NCBI GenBank assembly: GCA_022376515.1
Contig: WTXI01000020.1
Coordinates: 248,001-312,000 of the forward strand
DNA length: 64,000 nt
Direction of reading: 5' to 3'
Origin: Lactifluus volemus
Lineage: Eukaryota; Basidiomycota; Agaricomycetes; Russulales; Russulaceae
Shown here: piece after piece, positions 61,171-64,000 of the stretch
Layout: the number at the start of each line of letters is the position of its first letter
Numbering within the stretch: the stretch's first letter is position 1
The notes under the pieces: generated by a model
Databases searched by the model: none
What the model saw: only the letters and a program-made list of their open reading frames with translations
What the model was told of the DNA's origin: nothing
Program-made: the position numbers and the translations under genes

Positions 61171-63961
61171 TCAGTTAAATTTCCCATTCTCCAAATCCTG
61201 TTGAGTGAGCCAAGCACCAGGCCGTTTGCCCAACTCCGCGGCCATCTTGCCAACTAGCGAGTCAGCACCTTTGCCTTCGAGGAAGGCCCGGTTTGACACA
61301 ATGTACATGTGACGCTTGCACCGGGTAAGCATGACATTGGTACGCCGCCAACTGGTCAAGAAACCGAGTGCCTTGGTGCGGACCACAGAAATAATGATTA
61401 CTTCGTCTTCATTTCCTGTTTTCGTGTGCGTTAAGTGTGAGTGATGCGCGTGACGCGTGGCGAGGGTCGGACAAACCTTGGAAAGAGTCGACATTGAAGC
61501 ATTTGTCATGCCAGTTGAGTTCGTTACTTTCGAGTGCCTTTTCGATGACACTCCTCTGTGCATCATATGGGGTGATAATCCGATAGGGAATATCCTCATC
61601 CTGGAGGTGCTGAGCAAGAAGGACGATCGCTTCGACTTCTTGCTGGTTCTGTAGACACAGTTGGCATCATTTCGTTCTGAACGGAATACAAGCGCGGCAC
61701 GCACGAATGAGCTCTTTCCATCTTTGTCCAGTTGTTCACGACCATTTATATCAATAAAATGGCATGCGATGGTGCTTGGCTTGACACGATGACGAGGGTT
61801 TGATTTGAGTATTCCATTATAGACGTGGTCAGATATGAAATCGCCGATTTCGGGCGGCATACGATCTTAGATGCTCAATCAAAAGTGGCGAGTCTGAAGT
61901 GGAAATAGGACTCACATTGGGTATCTAAGAATGTGACTGATTCACTCAGATGTTCCAGTTCAAAATGCTTTTCAAGTCCCCAGATTGTCTTGAGCATGAG
62001 GTGGCACTTGAAGCACGTTCAGTTTGAGATAAGTACAACATGATAACAACCTACATTGTTTATCATCTCCAATAAAGCACATTTTTCGCAATGTATTGCC
62101 AAATGCTTTAAACAATGGGACATACTGACTGACCTCAATTTGGCTGGCCTCGTCAATGATGACATTGAGAATTGGAACTGCCTTTGTCAGTCCAAGTTCC
62201 TGCAGTCTAGGATTTGACACCATATCAAGTGTACAGAGGATGACTTGTGAGCCTTGTAAAGCCTTTTTCAAAGCACTCTGCCTGGGTATGTTGCCGGAGA
62301 CAATCATGTTGTTTTTTATTTCAGTGTATAGGTGCTCATGCCTTAACAAGTTAAAAATGATGGTGTAAGTATGCCACCTGCCACCGCATTTGTAACAAAG
62401 TAATCACTCACCATTGATAATGGAAAGTTTGAGAGACGATTAGCTTGAAACTGAGAAAACCAAGTTTGACTAGCTTCTCAGCAATGTTCTTTACAGCAAC
62501 ATTTGACTGAGACATTAGCCAAATGCCTCTTTTTCCAGCGTTGATAGCAGAGATCACATAGGTTGCGATGACCGTTGTCTTTCCAGTACCAGGAGGGCCT
62601 TGAACAAGTGTGATACATGTGTCAAGCGACTGGGAAAGCATGGCGGCGATTGCCAAATTCTGAGAGTCGTTCAAGGGGGCATCAGGGTGTTCGGAAACTT
62701 CTATAGCGGGGTCATCAGGGGTGGGGAGAAAGACTCTGGCCAAGAGAACGACGGAGAAGGAAACCATATAGCTTGCATCCAGTGATTCTCAAAAAGGGGC
62801 AAAGAGCCCTGAAGCATGCGCAAGATTGCGCTGCTGCGCTCAGACTCGGCCCGAGTGGGACCATCTCTCCCAAAAGAGGTTATGGAAGTTATCGATTGAC
62901 CCTCTAGATCGTGTTGCGCTTCTATGAAGGCAGATTTGCCACGAACACTACCGGCTTCACCAGGGACCGAGAATGTAGAGGTGCTGTGTGCTACGGTGAC
63001 TTTAAGTCTCTAGATAAGATAAAGCTTAAAAAAATCGACGGGATAAATGATTGGACGCTTACGGATGAGTTAGCGGTCATCCGGTTCGAGTACCGCTGGG
63101 ATTCTGCGACCACTTGCTGGGTTTTGGGTTCCAACGGGTTTTGATCTCATGAGTCACAGACTGAGGTTTCAGGTTGTCCAGTCGCAACATGTCATGTGCC
63201 ATTTTCTGTAGAACGTCAAGTTCCTTAAAAAAATGTAATGAGAACAAACGCGTATTGAAACCGACAGAGCGACTCACGCATCCGAAAACTTCGTCATATC
63301 GACTTTGGGGGCTTTATAGAACATGTCTTGGATATTTCCGAGATCAAATTGTCCAAGATAACCACACAGCCATGCCCTCTGCACTAGTGAGTTAAATCCT
63401 TTTCCTTGTTGGATTCATAGAGTGTGCTTTCGAAAGCGCTAGTGATATTTTCGGGGAAGAAGGGGGGTGCATCACCGACGATGAAACGTACAGAGTCTAT
63501 GACATCCCGAGTAGGGAGAAGGAGAGCAGACTGTATGTCAATCGCATTAGCAAGATGGATGTTTAGGTGGAGGCGCAGAGAAAGGGCGAGAGGCGCCAGA
63601 TCAAAGGCGTAGTGAGTGCAGTAAGGGTTACAGAGGAGTTCTTTTTCGAGTCTATCGCGGCGCTCGTCATTCCGGCGCTGAGTGCCACCCGGGTCCTTGC
63701 GAGAATACTTTGAGCGATGAAAATTGATGATGATAACTCGAGTGCCGAAGGCACACGCAAGAGCTGGCAAGCCGCCCGACTGGGAGTAAGCCGGGGAGAT
63801 GCCCACGGAACGGGGAGAGTTCAGGTCGGGGCCGAGAAGCCACTGGAGATCAGCGGTTCAAGGTCCTTTTCGTGCACAATACGAGCTTCGATGGGATCGA
63901 TAGGGTCGTCAATAAAAGTCTGGTCGATTGACCAGAGGCGAGCGGGTGACTCCTGTGGCAT
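61171..63961 (-). CDS. UPF1-like SF1 helicase with an N-terminal exonuclease-like domain
   Basis: Start at 63961 (MPQESPARLWSIDQTFIDDP). The N-terminal 300 or so residues resemble a DEDD 3'-5' exonuclease fold: ALACAFGTRVIIINFH, THYAFDLAPLALSLRLHLNI, HLANAIDIQSALLL. The first D-x-E motif is absent (VGISPAYSQSGG in its place). The helicase part holds LNDSQNLAIAAMLSQSLDTC (Q-type motif), TLVQGPPGTGKTTVIATYVI (motif I), RGIWLMSQSNVAVKNIAEKL (Ia), NVIIDEASQIEVSQYVPLFK (II), MCFIGDDKQ (III), HMMHRGVSSKRHSKV, and FLTSWRRTNVMLTRCKRHMY (VI), ending LENGKFN at 61171. The UPF1 Cys/His domain is not seen. Several frame changes lie around 62700-63150 and 63805. Substrate unknown; RNA or RNA-DNA is a guess from the fold. 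Confidence 0.8.
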
Positions 63962-64000
63962 GATGATAGTGTTCTGAAGTTCGGTGGAAAATGGCGAAGG

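Noticed and set aside
63065..63120. tRNA-like stretch with GGTTCGAG near the centre
   Set aside because: It resembles a B box, but the A-box-like part lies too close, no cloverleaf with a 7-bp acceptor stem can be drawn, and it lies inside the helicase gene.

Overview
This window is nuclear DNA of a filamentous basidiomycete, most likely an Agaricomycete; I cannot name the species. The evidence is dense protein-coding genes on both strands, each cut by many 45-75 nt introns with GT(R)NGT donors, plus fungal-specific proteins (ATG17, CAF120, a PAS-GATA factor, peroxisomal citrate synthase, a fungal APH-fold family). I rebuilt the gene models by hand from splice sites and conserved protein motifs. 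Family calls are therefore firmer than exact exon borders.

Layout, left to right: PRMT5 (-, cut by the window edge), YAR1-like ankyrin protein (-), PAS-GATA factor of WC-2 type (+), a 1.9-kb gap, SDS22 (-), CCDC174-like protein (+), thiamine pyrophosphokinase (-), a tail-anchored CS-domain protein (-), a CAX-type Ca2+/H+ exchanger (+), uridine kinase/UPRT (-), ATG17 (+), ARP3 (+), YIPF6/Yip4-like protein (-), proteasome RPT2 (+), citrate synthase (+), a secreted GPI-type protein (+), an APH-family protein (-), PCC1 (+), PA2G4/EBP1 (-), a methyltransferase-like protein (-), NDUFB8 (+), a 1.8-kb gap with a possible transposon relic, RAD2/XPG (-), CAF120 (-), COX11 (-), a DNAJC8/Spf31-like J protein (+), a disrupted gene of a repeated basidiomycete family inside flanking repeats, RMI1 (-), carnitine acetyltransferase (+), and a UPF1-like SF1 helicase (-).

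Most genes are housekeeping and do not form one pathway. Two loose themes are visible. Citrate synthase (C-terminal SKL) and carnitine acetyltransferase (C-terminal ARL) both look peroxisomal and would work together in exporting acetyl units. RAD2 and RMI1 are genome-maintenance factors. Several neighbours share very short divergent promoters.

Three things stand out. (1) A pair of direct repeats holds the 3' ends of the J-protein gene and of RMI1 and brackets a disrupted gene. (2) Splicing is unusual: at least six GC-AG introns and a 3-nt microexon in citrate synthase. (3) Many conserved genes carry single-base deletions, often in homopolymers, which reads more like an unpolished assembly than mass pseudogenisation. 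I found no rRNA, CRISPR array or convincing tRNA.
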